Positions 1 to 7,330 of a stretch of DNA of 32,209 bases are shown here, in pieces. Position 1 is the first letter of the stretch. Each line of letters starts with the position of its first letter. The DNA comes from Gammaproteobacteria bacterium. GTDB taxonomy: Bacteria; Pseudomonadota; Gammaproteobacteria; Steroidobacterales; Steroidobacteraceae. The stretch is taken from assembly GCA_027451085.1 (NCBI GenBank), contig DAIDKA010000192.1:1-32209 (forward strand), written 5' to 3'. Both the position numbers and the translations under genes were made by a program. The notes below the pieces were generated by a model. That model worked only from the letters and a program-made list of their open reading frames with translations, searched no databases and was not told the origin of the DNA.

Positions 1-483
1 CAGCCAGGCTGCCTGGTGCTGGATGTACGCATGCCCGGCATGAGCGGTTTGGAGCTGCAACAGGAACTGAACCACAGGGGCGCCGTGATTCCCGTGATCT
101 TCATCACCGGACACGGTGATGTTCCCATGGCGGTGGAGGCCCTGCATCACGGGGCCTTTGATTTCCTGCAGAAGCCGTTCCGGGACCAGGACCTGATCGA
201 CCGCATACAGAAGGCGCTGCTGAAAGATGCGCAGATGCGAGCCACCCTGCGATCGCAGGAACAACTCAAAGCAAGCCTGGGCGCGCTGACCCCGCGGGAA
301 CACGAGGTCCTGAAGCTCATGATCCAGGGCAAGCCGAACAAGACCATGGCGGCCGAGCTGGGCGTCAGCCAGCGCACCGTCGAGATACACCGTGCACGGG
401 TGATGGAGAAGACCAGGGCTGATTCGCTGGCCCACCTCGTGAGGATGTGCCTTGCAATGGACCTGGGCGGTGGCAAGGCATGA
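1..483 (+). CDS. FixJ/LuxR-type response regulator, 5' partial
   Basis: The reading frame is open from base 1, so the true start lies upstream; 160 residues are visible. The segment begins just before the phosphoacceptor Asp (bases 22-24, in LDVRMPGMSG), continues through FITGHGD and the conserved Lys of the QKPF motif, and ends with a LuxR-type helix-turn-helix (LTPREHEVLKLM ... SQRTVEIHRARVMEK). This REC plus LuxR order is the FixJ/NarL layout, with FixJ-like spacing. It probably activates transcription after phosphotransfer from the kinase encoded 33 bases downstream on the same strand. Target genes cannot be told from this window. The family call is secure; the physiological signal is unknown. 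Confidence 0.93.
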   Translation, partial: QPGCLVLDVRMPGMSGLELQQELNHRGAVIPVIFITGHGDVPMAVEALHHGAFDFLQKPFRDQDLIDRIQKALLKDAQMRATLRSQEQLKASLGALTPREHEVLKLMIQGKPNKTMAAELGVSQRTVEIHRARVMEKTRADSLAHLVRMCLAMDLGGGKA

Positions 484-516
484 ACCGGACGTCCCTCGAT
501 TGACCGGCCCACGCCG

Positions 517-2022
517 ATGAGCGCCTCGAACCTGTTCGGCAAGGCACTGGAGTCAGCGCCCGATGCCATCGTGATCGCGGATGCCGCCGGGCGCATCCTG
601 TTCGCCAATCGGCGGGTGCTCGATGTGCTGGGCTACGACCCGGCGGAGCTGCTGGGCCGGCAGATCGAGGTCCTGCTGCCGCAAGAGCTGCGTGAACGGC
701 ATCTGTCGCACCGTGCCGGCTACATGCGCCAGCCGCGGGCGCGCCCCATGGGCATCAACCTGGGACTGACGGCCCTGCGCAAGGACGGCACGCAGATCCC
801 GGTTGAAATCAGCCTCAGTCCCATAGAGGACGGTGACCGGGTCCTCACCGCCACCGCCATCCGCGACGTAACCGACCGTAAGCGCATCCTGCAGGAGCTG
901 CAGCAGGCGCGAGAAGCCGCAGACCGTGCCAACCTCGCCAAGAGCCGGTTCCTGGCCACCGCCAGTCACGACCTGCGCCAGCCGCTGCAGGCATTGGCGC
1001 TGCTGAACGGCTCGTTGCGCCGCATGGCCCTCGATGAAAACCAGCTGGAGGCCGTGAACCAGCAGGAACGCGCCGTCACCACCATGTCGCGCCTGCTCAA
1101 TGCACTGCTGGACATCAGCAAGCTGGAGGCCGGCGTCGTCCGCACTGCGCCCGTCGACTTCGGGGTCCGCAGCCTGTTCGAGGACCTGCGGTCGGAGTTC
1201 GCAGGCCTTGCCGCCAGCAAGGGCCTTCAGCTCGAAATCGAACCCGGCAGCCTGGTTGTCCATTCAGACCCGGATCTGGTGGGCCAGGTGCTGCGCAACC
1301 TCCTGGCGAATGCCATCAAGTACACCTCCCGAGGTTACGTGCGGCTGTCCGCCCGCGGTGACGGCCTGCGGGTCCATTTCGAACTCAGGGACACCGGCAT
1401 CGGCATCCCGCCCGACAAGCTGCCGTTCATCTACGACGAGTTCTTTCAGGCGGGAGCCGCCGCGGCCGATCATCGCGAAGGTTACGGGCTTGGGCTTTCC
1501 ATTGTCCGCCGGATCGTGACCCTGCTCCGGCTCAAACTGGATATCTGTTCAGATGTGGGCGTCGGAACCTGCTGCACCTTGGAACTGCCGGCCGGGAGGA
1601 ACGCTGCGCATGTCTCCGCCGCCGCCGTGGTGGCGCCGGCCGGTACCACACGAGCCACACAGCCCCAGGTGCTGCTGGTCGATGACGACAGCGGAGTCCG
1701 CAACGCCACCGCGCTGCTGTTGCGGGTCGTCGGCTGCCGTGTGTTCAGCGCGGGTTCGGTCAGCGAAGCAGCTGAGGTCGCACACGGCAACCCCGGGATC
1801 GATGTCGTCCTGACGGATTACCATCTGGGCGCCGGCGAGACAGGCCTGGATGTGATCAAGCAGGTCCGGGACATCCTGCAGCGGCGGTGCAGCGCCGTGC
1901 TGGTGACGGGGGACACCTCGGCCGCGATCCAGGCCCGGGCGGCTGAGGACATCCGCCTGGTGAGCAAGCCCATCCGGTCAGATGAGCTGCTCGCGCTGAT
2001 CCATGAGCTGGCCCCGGGCTGA
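517..2022 (+). CDS. soluble PAS hybrid sensor histidine kinase
   Basis: A 501-residue hybrid kinase with no membrane segment, so it should sense a cytoplasmic cue. Domains in order: PAS (about 5-125), short coiled-coil linker, HisKA with the phosphoacceptor His151 in ATASHDLRQPLQ, HATPase_c with N-box NLLANAIKY (about 261-269), G1 box DTGIGI (292-297) and G2 box GYGLGLS (322-328), and a C-terminal receiver with acidic pair Asp389/Asp390, phosphoacceptor Asp434 and Lys484. It follows the response regulator by 33 bases and is probably co-transcribed with it, forming a phosphorelay. No clear Shine-Dalgarno precedes the ATG, so the start is provisional. The stop codon abuts the stop of yidC on the other strand, the two sharing TGATCA. 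Confidence 0.92.
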   Translation: MSASNLFGKALESAPDAIVIADAAGRILFANRRVLDVLGYDPAELLGRQIEVLLPQELRERHLSHRAGYMRQPRARPMGINLGLTALRKDGTQIPVEISLSPIEDGDRVLTATAIRDVTDRKRILQELQQAREAADRANLAKSRFLATASHDLRQPLQALALLNGSLRRMALDENQLEAVNQQERAVTTMSRLLNALLDISKLEAGVVRTAPVDFGVRSLFEDLRSEFAGLAASKGLQLEIEPGSLVVHSDPDLVGQVLRNLLANAIKYTSRGYVRLSARGDGLRVHFELRDTGIGIPPDKLPFIYDEFFQAGAAAADHREGYGLGLSIVRRIVTLLRLKLDICSDVGVGTCCTLELPAGRNAAHVSAAAVVAPAGTTRATQPQVLLVDDDSGVRNATALLLRVVGCRVFSAGSVSEAAEVAHGNPGIDVVLTDYHLGAGETGLDVIKQVRDILQRRCSAVLVTGDTSAAIQARAAEDIRLVSKPIRSDELLALIHELAPG

Positions 2023-3729
2023 TCAGTTGCGTTTCTTGGCCAGCGCCGCGGCGTGGATGCGGCGGTTGATGTTCCACTGCTGGGCGATGCCCAGCACCGT
2101 GTTGGCAACGTAGTACAGCACCAGGCCCGACGGCAGGAACATGAACAGCGCGGACATGCCGATGGGCATGAACATCATCACCTTTGCCTGCACCGGGTCG
2201 GCCGGCGCGGGATTCAGCCGCTGCTGCACGAACATTGCCGCTGCCATCAGGATCGGCAGGATGAAGTACGGGTCCGGCGAGGACAGGTCCTGCAGCCAGC
2301 CCATGAAGGGCGCCTGGCGCATCTCGACGCTTTCCTGCAGCACCCAGTAGAAGGCGAAGAACACCGGCATCTGCACCAGCATGGGCAGGCAGCCGCTGAC
2401 CGGGTTGGCCCCTTCCTTGGTGTACAGCTCCATGGTGGCGCGGCCGAGTTTTTCGCGGTCGTCCTTGTACTGCTCCTGCAGGTTCTTGATGCGCGGGCCC
2501 AGCTCGCGCATCTTGGCCATCGACTTGCCCGAGGCCTCCGACAACGGATAGAACACCAGCTTCAGCAGCAGGGTCACCACCAGGATCGCCACGCCCCAGT
2601 TGTGCGTCAGGTCGTAGACACGGGCCAATGCCCAGAACAGCGGTTGGGCGATGAAGAACAGGTGGCCGAAGTCCGTCACACGCTGCAGCTGCGTGCCGGT
2701 CGTCGCCAGCTGTGCCTGCAGCTTCGGTCCCACGAACACGGTCAGCGGAAAGCTGGCCGAACCACCGGCCGGCACAACGGTGCCGGGGCCGCTGGCGGCC
2801 AGCGCAAATTCGTTGCCCTGCGCCTGCATGGTGAAGCGGAACGGCACACCCTTCGGTGGCACCACCGCCGTGACAAAGTGGTGCTGCAAGGCCGCGATCC
2901 AGCCCGTGGTCACTTCCTGCGACAGGTGGGCGTCGTCTTCGTCCGAGAGTTTGAGCTTGCGGTACTTGCCGCCATCCCAGATGGCCGGCCCGTTGAAGGC
3001 AAAGCGCTCCGGGTTGGGATTGAACATGGAACTGTGCACGGGCACATGGTTGCGCAGGATCTGTGCATAGGGCGTCGCGGACCAGGCCGCGGCTGACTGG
3101 TTGTCGACCGTCTGCTCGATGTCCACGGCATAGCTGCCGCGGTGGAACACGTATTGCTTGGTGACGCTGACACCGCCAGCGCTCCAGTGCAGCGGCACGC
3201 GCAGTTCATCCTGCCCCTGCGCCAGGGTGTACTCGCCCTTGTCGGCGCTGAAGGTGGCCTGCTGGTTGGGACGATCTTCACCCGGCGGACCCGTGAGCCC
3301 GGTCTGCAGCACGTACAAGGTGTCAGGGGAATCGTGGTTCTCCAGCCGCACGCGTTCGAGCTTGCCCTTCACCAGCGCGTAGACCGGCAGGTCCACCTGG
3401 GTGATGGTGCCGCCCTTGAGCGACAGCACCAGGTCGAGGACATCGGTGCGCACGTGCACGTCCCCACCGGTGAATGCCTGCATCACGGTGCCCAGCGATC
3501 CGGGCGCGGAGCTGGAAACCGCAGCCTGTGCCGGCGCACTGGCAGATGTCCCGCTCGCCGCGATCGCCGGCACCGCGTCGAGTCGATTGGCGGCCGGATG
3601 TTCCGCCGCGGCCTGGGTCAGGGCGTCGACAAGCGCGTAGTCCTTCTGCCAGGTCACGTAGTTCGCAAACAGCGCGATGGCGAAAATGATCCAGAGGGCG
3701 TAGCGGAAAATCTGCGAGATGTTATTCAT
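2023..3729 (-). CDS. yidC: membrane protein insertase YidC
   Basis: YidC/Oxa1/Alb3-family inner-membrane insertase. It inserts and folds membrane proteins alone or with SecYEG. The chosen start (MNNISQIFRYALW) gives 568 residues, usual for Gram-negative YidC. An adjacent ATG at 3732 or one at 3759 are alternatives. An N-terminal membrane anchor is followed by a large periplasmic domain (about 50-350) and the conserved multi-pass core, which contains YPLSEASGKSMAKMR (the hydrophilic-groove Arg), NPVSGCLPMLVQMP, VEMRQAPF and PSGLVLYYVANT. The start overlaps the end of yidD by 8 bases, so the pair is probably translationally coupled. Downstream, the usual mnmE is absent; a convergent kinase gene occupies that place. 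Confidence 0.98.
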   Translation of the reverse strand: MNNISQIFRYALWIIFAIALFANYVTWQKDYALVDALTQAAAEHPAANRLDAVPAIAASGTSASAPAQAAVSSSAPGSLGTVMQAFTGGDVHVRTDVLDLVLSLKGGTITQVDLPVYALVKGKLERVRLENHDSPDTLYVLQTGLTGPPGEDRPNQQATFSADKGEYTLAQGQDELRVPLHWSAGGVSVTKQYVFHRGSYAVDIEQTVDNQSAAAWSATPYAQILRNHVPVHSSMFNPNPERFAFNGPAIWDGGKYRKLKLSDEDDAHLSQEVTTGWIAALQHHFVTAVVPPKGVPFRFTMQAQGNEFALAASGPGTVVPAGGSASFPLTVFVGPKLQAQLATTGTQLQRVTDFGHLFFIAQPLFWALARVYDLTHNWGVAILVVTLLLKLVFYPLSEASGKSMAKMRELGPRIKNLQEQYKDDREKLGRATMELYTKEGANPVSGCLPMLVQMPVFFAFYWVLQESVEMRQAPFMGWLQDLSSPDPYFILPILMAAAMFVQQRLNPAPADPVQAKVMMFMPIGMSALFMFLPSGLVLYYVANTVLGIAQQWNINRRIHAAALAKKRN

Positions 3730-3970
3730 CATTACCACGGTGAACATGCACACAGGCACCCTGCGGTACCAGATCTACGCCGCCCGCATTCCACGGGTGA
3801 CAGCGGGCGAGGCGTCGCAGCGTGAGCCAGCCACCACGCACAACGCCGAACCGCCCGATCGCCTCCAGCGCATAGTTCGAGCAGGACGGATGGAAGCGGC
3901 ACACAGGACCCAGCAGCGGACTCAAGGTCCACTGATAAATCCGGATCAGGCCTTTGAAAAGGAAGCGCAT
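3722..3970 (-). CDS. yidD: membrane protein insertion efficiency factor YidD
   Basis: An 82-residue protein with the family hallmark LIRIYQWTLSPLLGPVCRFHPSCSNYALEAI, including the CRF-x-PSCS-x-YA signature. YidD is a small, amphipathic, inner-membrane-associated protein that helps YidC-dependent insertion. It sits between rnpA and yidC as in most proteobacteria. Its start overlaps the end of rnpA by 25 bases and its stop overlaps the yidC start, so the block rpmH-rnpA-yidD-yidC has no untranslated gap after rnpA begins. The C-terminal tail after the conserved core (GACVHVHRGNDE) is variable in the family. Confidence 0.95.
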   Translation of the reverse strand: MRFLFKGLIRIYQWTLSPLLGPVCRFHPSCSNYALEAIGRFGVVRGGWLTLRRLARCHPWNAGGVDLVPQGACVHVHRGNDE

Positions 3971-4341
3971 CGAACGGTGACTTTATCCCACAATGCCGCA
4001 AGACTGGCGCGCAGTTGCGGGCCTTCGATGTCACGCGCGGCGGGGCGGCAGCTGACGACGATGTCCACCGCCGGCAGCTGGTGCTGGCTGAGCCGGAATG
4101 ACTCGCGCACCAGGCGGCGCAGGCGGTTGCGTCCCACGGAACCCCCGAAGGGCTTGGACGCAACAGCAAGACCCAGACGCGGACCGTCCAAGCCGTTGAA
4201 TTTGACCGTAACGCCAAAGAAATTGTTGCCAAGGCGGACACCCTGGCCGTAGAGCTGGTCGAACTCCCACTTGCGGCGCAGGCGGCGCGCAGCGGGAAAG
4301 GTCAGACACCCGCGATCTCCCTGTCCTGGGGACAAGGGCAC
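3946..4341 (-). CDS. rnpA: ribonuclease P protein component
   Basis: Protein subunit of RNase P, which helps the catalytic RNA bind and cleave 5' leaders of precursor tRNAs. The RNR signature is clear (FGGSVGRNRLRRLVRESFR, about residues 65-83), preceded by the usual N-terminal pattern of basic residues and WEFDQLYGQG. The start is a GTG five bases after the rpmH stop, with AAGG just upstream. It gives 131 residues, within the normal range. rnpA overlaps yidD by 25 bases. Position and sequence agree, so the identification is firm; the exact N-terminus is the only uncertain part. Confidence 0.96.
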   Translation of the reverse strand: MPLSPGQGDRGCLTFPAARRLRRKWEFDQLYGQGVRLGNNFFGVTVKFNGLDGPRLGLAVASKPFGGSVGRNRLRRLVRESFRLSQHQLPAVDIVVSCRPAARDIEGPQLRASLAALWDKVTVRCASFSKA

Positions 4342-4346
4342 CGACC

Positions 4347-4481
4347 TTACGGAATGAGCTTTTTACGGCCCTTGGCCCGGCGCCGGTTCAGGACCTTGCG
4401 GCCATTGGCGGTGGCCATGCGGGCTCGGAACCCGTGGGTACGCGCACGGCGGACCTTGCTGGGCTGGTATGTACGTTGCAT
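4347..4481 (-). CDS. rpmH: 50S ribosomal protein L34
   Basis: Read directly on the minus strand: a 44-residue, very basic protein beginning MQRTYQPSKVRRARTHGF and ending RRRAKGRKKLIP, which is the full-length L34 signature. L34 is a structural protein of the large ribosomal subunit. It is the first gene of the rpmH-rnpA-yidD-yidC block, with rnpA starting five bases after its TAA stop. A good sigma70-like promoter lies 30-60 bases upstream in the rpmH-dnaA gap. Confidence 0.98.
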   Translation of the reverse strand: MQRTYQPSKVRRARTHGFRARMATANGRKVLNRRRAKGRKKLIP

Positions 4482-4510
4482 TGCAGTTGGCCCTGTTAAG
4501 AGGGGCGGCA

Positions 4511-4539
4511 AGGTTAGAGGGATGCACCCCGGGTGTCAA
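4511..4539 (-). promoter_or_regulatory. candidate sigma70 promoter for rpmH
   Basis: On the minus strand a perfect -35 hexamer TTGACA (plus-strand 4534-4539) is followed after 17 bases (16-17 depending on alignment) by TAACCT (4511-4516), a weak -10. It lies about 30 bases upstream of the rpmH start and faces away from dnaA. This is a pattern match only. Confidence 0.5.
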
Positions 4540-4548
4540 TACAGCCAG

Positions 4549-4578
4549 TTACTTAAATCGGTCCGGTGGCGGTAGACT
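4549..4578 (+). promoter_or_regulatory. weak candidate promoter for dnaA
   Basis: TTACTT (4549-4554) and TAGACT (4573-4578) are separated by 18 bases and lie about 60 bases upstream of the dnaA GTG. Both hexamers are poor matches to consensus. No DnaA box is visible in the rpmH-dnaA gap (4482-4636), so classical DnaA autorepression at this promoter is not supported by sequence. Confidence 0.3.
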
Positions 4579-4580
4579 GC

Positions 4581-4616
4581 GACCCCTTTTTGTTCCGGAG
4601 GTCGGAACGAGGGGTT
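4581..4616 (+). promoter_or_regulatory. hairpin in the presumed dnaA leader
   Basis: An inner inverted repeat GTTCCG-GAGGT-CGGAAC (4592-4608, perfect 6-base arms) sits inside an outer pair ACCCC (4582-4586) and GGGGT (4611-4615), separated by a T5 bulge on one side. It ends about 20 bases before the dnaA GTG. It could fold in the 5' leader mRNA or be a protein-binding palindrome. No function can be assigned from the sequence alone. Confidence 0.4.
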
Positions 4617-4636
4617 CAGTGGGGGTCAGGTCTTAA

Positions 4637-5983
4637 GTGAATCTCTGGTCGTATTGCGTGCAGGCCCTGGAGGCCGAGCTTCCCGAGCAGGATTTCAACA
4701 CCTGGGTGCGTCCGCTGCAGGTGATCGAAGCCAACGGGGTGCTGAAGCTGCTCGCGCCCAACCGTTTCGCGGTGGACTGGGTGAAGGCCAACCTGCTGCA
4801 GCGCCTGGGTGAACTGGTACGCAGCGCAGCCAGCCAGAACGGCAGCGCCGCACCCATCATCACGGTGGAAGTGGGATCGCTGCCACGCGCAGTGTCTGCT
4901 GCTGCTTCGACCTCGGCGCCCCCGTCCAGAGCGGTCCGGCCGCAGGTGGAAGGTCTGGTGGTCGGAGCCAGGCTGAATCCGGATTTCGGATTTTCCTCCT
5001 TCGTCGAGGGCAAGAGCAATCAAATGGCCCGCGCCGCCTGCCAGCAGGTGGGTGAAAACCCGGGCAAGGCCTACAACCCGCTGTTCCTGTACGGCGGAGT
5101 GGGCCTCGGTAAGACCCACCTCATGCACGCGGCGGCCCACCTGATGAAGGAGCGCGAGAGCGACGTGCGTGTAGCCTACGTCCACTCCGAACGCTTCGTC
5201 GGAGACATGGTGCGGGCGCTCCAGCACAACAAGATGAACGAATTCAAGACAGCGTACCGGTCGCTCGACGCGCTGCTCATCGATGACATCCAGTTCTTCG
5301 CCAACAAGGATCGCTCGCAGGAGGAATTCTTTCATACCTTCAACGAACTGCTTGAAGGCCAGCGGCAGGTGATCCTCACCTGTGACCGTTATCCCAAGGA
5401 GGTGAACGGGCTGGAGGAGCGCCTGACATCCCGTTTCGGGTCGGGACTCACCGTGGCCATAGAGCCACCGGACCTCGAAACCTGCGTGGCCATCCTGATC
5501 TCCAAGGCGCAGGGCCTGGGTGTGGCGCTGCAGGATGAAATCGCCTTTTTCATGGCCAAGCGCATCCGCTCGAACGTCCGCGAACTCGAAGGTGCACTGA
5601 AGCGGGTGATCGCCAATTCGCGTTTTACCGGCCGACCCATCACGCTGGAGTTCACCAAGGATGCGCTGCGGGACCTGCTGCAGGTGCAGGCACGTCTGGT
5701 GACCCTGGAAAACATCCTGAAAACCGTGGCCGAATACTTCAAGGTTCGCGTGACAGACCTGCAGGGCGCAAGCCGCAGCCGCTCCATCGTGCGGCCGCGG
5801 CAGATCGCCATGGCGCTCGCGCGCGAGTTGACCAGCCACAGCCTGCCGGAGATCGGCGAGTATTTCGGTGGCCGTGATCACACCACCGTGATGCATGCGT
5901 GCCGGCAGGTCACGGAACTGCGCGCCTCGGACCAGCGGGTCTCCCAGGACCATTCAAACCTGTTGAGAACCCTGAGGGGCTGA
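4637..5983 (+). CDS. dnaA: chromosomal replication initiator DnaA
   Basis: A 448-residue AAA+ initiator that binds DnaA boxes at oriC and opens the duplex. Domain I is at 1-75 (LWSYCVQALEAELPEQDFNTWVRPLQ), followed by a short flexible domain II (about 80-110) and the ATPase core with Walker A GGVGLGKTH (153-161) and Walker B LLIDDIQF (213-220). The C-terminal DNA-binding domain carries the DnaA signature GGRDHTTVMHACRQ (about 410-424). The start is a GTG preceded by a modest Shine-Dalgarno (CAGG). It is divergent from rpmH and followed by a 212-base gap that looks like oriC, then dnaN. Confidence 0.99.
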   Translation: MNLWSYCVQALEAELPEQDFNTWVRPLQVIEANGVLKLLAPNRFAVDWVKANLLQRLGELVRSAASQNGSAAPIITVEVGSLPRAVSAAASTSAPPSRAVRPQVEGLVVGARLNPDFGFSSFVEGKSNQMARAACQQVGENPGKAYNPLFLYGGVGLGKTHLMHAAAHLMKERESDVRVAYVHSERFVGDMVRALQHNKMNEFKTAYRSLDALLIDDIQFFANKDRSQEEFFHTFNELLEGQRQVILTCDRYPKEVNGLEERLTSRFGSGLTVAIEPPDLETCVAILISKAQGLGVALQDEIAFFMAKRIRSNVRELEGALKRVIANSRFTGRPITLEFTKDALRDLLQVQARLVTLENILKTVAEYFKVRVTDLQGASRSRSIVRPRQIAMALARELTSHSLPEIGEYFGGRDHTTVMHACRQVTELRASDQRVSQDHSNLLRTLRG

Positions 5984-5995
5984 ATGTGGGCAGCC

Positions 5996-6004
5996 TGTGG
6001 ATGA
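5996..6004 (-). promoter_or_regulatory. DnaA box 1 (one mismatch)
   Basis: Minus-strand TCATCCACA, differing from TTATCCACA at position 2. It lies 12 bases after the dnaA stop. Confidence 0.55.
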
Positions 6005-6019
6005 GAGCGAGGCCGGATT

Positions 6020-6028
6020 TGATCCACA
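6020..6028 (+). promoter_or_regulatory. DnaA box 2 (one mismatch)
   Basis: Plus-strand TGATCCACA, differing from TTATCCACA at position 2. The mismatch creates a GATC site inside the box, so Dam methylation, if present, could affect DnaA binding here. Confidence 0.55.
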
Positions 6029-6127
6029 GATCGCCAACAACTCCTGTACAGGTCGCGAGATCTTTACTCCCCCACCTCCGGGAGAGGTAAGATCCTGATC
6101 AAACTGGCAGTATCAGGCTTCGTCCAC

Positions 6128-6136
6128 GTATCCACA
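6128..6136 (+). promoter_or_regulatory. DnaA box 3 (one mismatch)
   Basis: Plus-strand GTATCCACA, differing from TTATCCACA only at position 1. It is the box nearest the AT-rich block and is followed by GCCTC and TGTAGCTACTG, which has a weak resemblance to a DnaA-trio element. Confidence 0.6.
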
Positions 6137-6195
6137 GCCTCTGTAGCTACTGCTTCAATCCTTATCCTAAGAACTTAAGATTTAAGAACACTCCC

Positions 6196-7293
6196 ATGAA
6201 GCTCACCGCCTCCCGTGAAGACTTCCTCGGTCCTTTGCAAAGCGTCATCGGCGTGGTCGAGCGCAGGCAGACCATGCCCATCCTGGCCAATGTGCTGCTG
6301 GCCGCACGCGATGGAAAACTGAGCATCACAGGATCGGACCTGGAGGTCGAACTGGTGGCCACCCGGGCGGTGGACAGTCAGACAGACGGCGAGATCACCG
6401 TGCCGGGCCGTAAGCTGCTGGATATTTTCAAGGCGCTGCCGGAGAAGACCTCTGTCACCCTGACGTCAGAAGGCGAACGTGTGACCCTCAAGGCTGGCCG
6501 CAGCCGCTTTGCGCTGTCCAGTCTGCCGGCAGCAGAGTTCCCCCTGGTCGAGGACATCAAGGCTCAGCAGACCCTCAGCATCGCCCAGGTGGACCTGCGC
6601 AAGCTCATCGACAAAACATCTTTCGCCATGGCGCAGCAGGACGTCCGCTACTACCTGAACGGCCTGCTGCTCGAAACCGAGGCCAGGACGCTGCGCGCAG
6701 TAGCCACCGATGGTCACCGCCTGGCGCTGTGCGAAGCCGAACTGCCTGCCATGGCGACTACCGCCCAGCAGGTCATTGTGCCGCGCAAGGGAGTGTTGGA
6801 GCTGCAGCGCATCCTGGGCACGGACGGCACCGTGGAGCTGGCGATCGGCACGAATCATATTCGCGTCGAGATCGGCGATATTCGCTTTACTTCGAAGCTT
6901 ATTGATGGTCGTTTTCCGGAGTACAGCCGTGTTGTTCCGGCTAATCCGACCAAGCTCATACATACGGACCGGGATCTGCTCCGCCAGTCTCTGCAGCGTA
7001 CCGCCATCCTGTCGAACGAAAAGTATCGTGGCATTCGCCTGAATCTGAAAAGTGGCTTGCTGACCGTCCAGGCTCATAACCCCGAGCAGGAAGAGGCCGA
7101 GGACCAGGTGGAGGTAACCTACAGCGGCGAGGAGCTCGAAATCGGGTTTAACGTCAATTACCTGCTGGATGCCCTGAGTGCGCTGGACGTCGGCCAGGTG
7201 GAACTGGGTCTGACGGATTCCAACAGCAGCTGCCTGGTGCGTTCACCGGGCAAGGCGGAAGCCAGGTACGTCGTGATGCCGATGAGACTGTAA
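6196..7293 (+). CDS. dnaN: DNA polymerase III beta subunit (sliding clamp)
   Basis: A 365-residue processivity clamp, full length. It opens MKLTASREDFLGPLQSVIGVVERRQTMPILAN, contains the FALSSLPAAEFP segment and ATDGHRLAL, and ends with YVVMPMRL, the usual clamp C-terminus. As a ring-shaped dimer it tethers the replicative polymerase and other partners to DNA. It follows dnaA across the probable oriC. The Shine-Dalgarno is weak, and any promoter would sit in the AT-rich block just upstream. The next gene is not recF, as is usual, but a small GFA-family gene 37 bases downstream. Confidence 0.98.
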   Translation: MKLTASREDFLGPLQSVIGVVERRQTMPILANVLLAARDGKLSITGSDLEVELVATRAVDSQTDGEITVPGRKLLDIFKALPEKTSVTLTSEGERVTLKAGRSRFALSSLPAAEFPLVEDIKAQQTLSIAQVDLRKLIDKTSFAMAQQDVRYYLNGLLLETEARTLRAVATDGHRLALCEAELPAMATTAQQVIVPRKGVLELQRILGTDGTVELAIGTNHIRVEIGDIRFTSKLIDGRFPEYSRVVPANPTKLIHTDRDLLRQSLQRTAILSNEKYRGIRLNLKSGLLTVQAHNPEQEEAEDQVEVTYSGEELEIGFNVNYLLDALSALDVGQVELGLTDSNSSCLVRSPGKAEARYVVMPMRL

Positions 7294-7330
7294 CGTGCTG
7301 CCTGCCTAGGTCGCTCGGAGGAACAGGGTC

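Larger units (their letters stand above)
5984..6195 (+). other. probable origin of replication (oriC), dnaA-dnaN gap
   Basis: This 212-base gap holds three DnaA boxes that each differ from TTATCCACA at one position, five GATC sites within 80 bases (6021, 6029, 6059, 6091, 6097), several short inverted repeats (CCTGTACAGG 6043-6052; CCTGAT and ATCAGG arms at 6094-6099 and 6112-6117; CTTAA-GAT-TTAAG at 6174-6186), and an AT-rich block at 6154-6190 (27 of 37 bases A or T by my count) beside the last box. Boxes followed by an AT-rich block is the expected oriC layout. The alternative site, the rpmH-dnaA gap, has no boxes. dnaN promoter elements probably overlap the AT-rich block. Confidence 0.7.

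Noticed and set aside
2053..3825. Long plus-strand frames across yidC
   Set aside because: Shadows of yidC; no motif and odd composition.
3982..3992. TTATCCCACA in rnpA
   Set aside because: An inserted C breaks the DnaA-box spacing; not a box.
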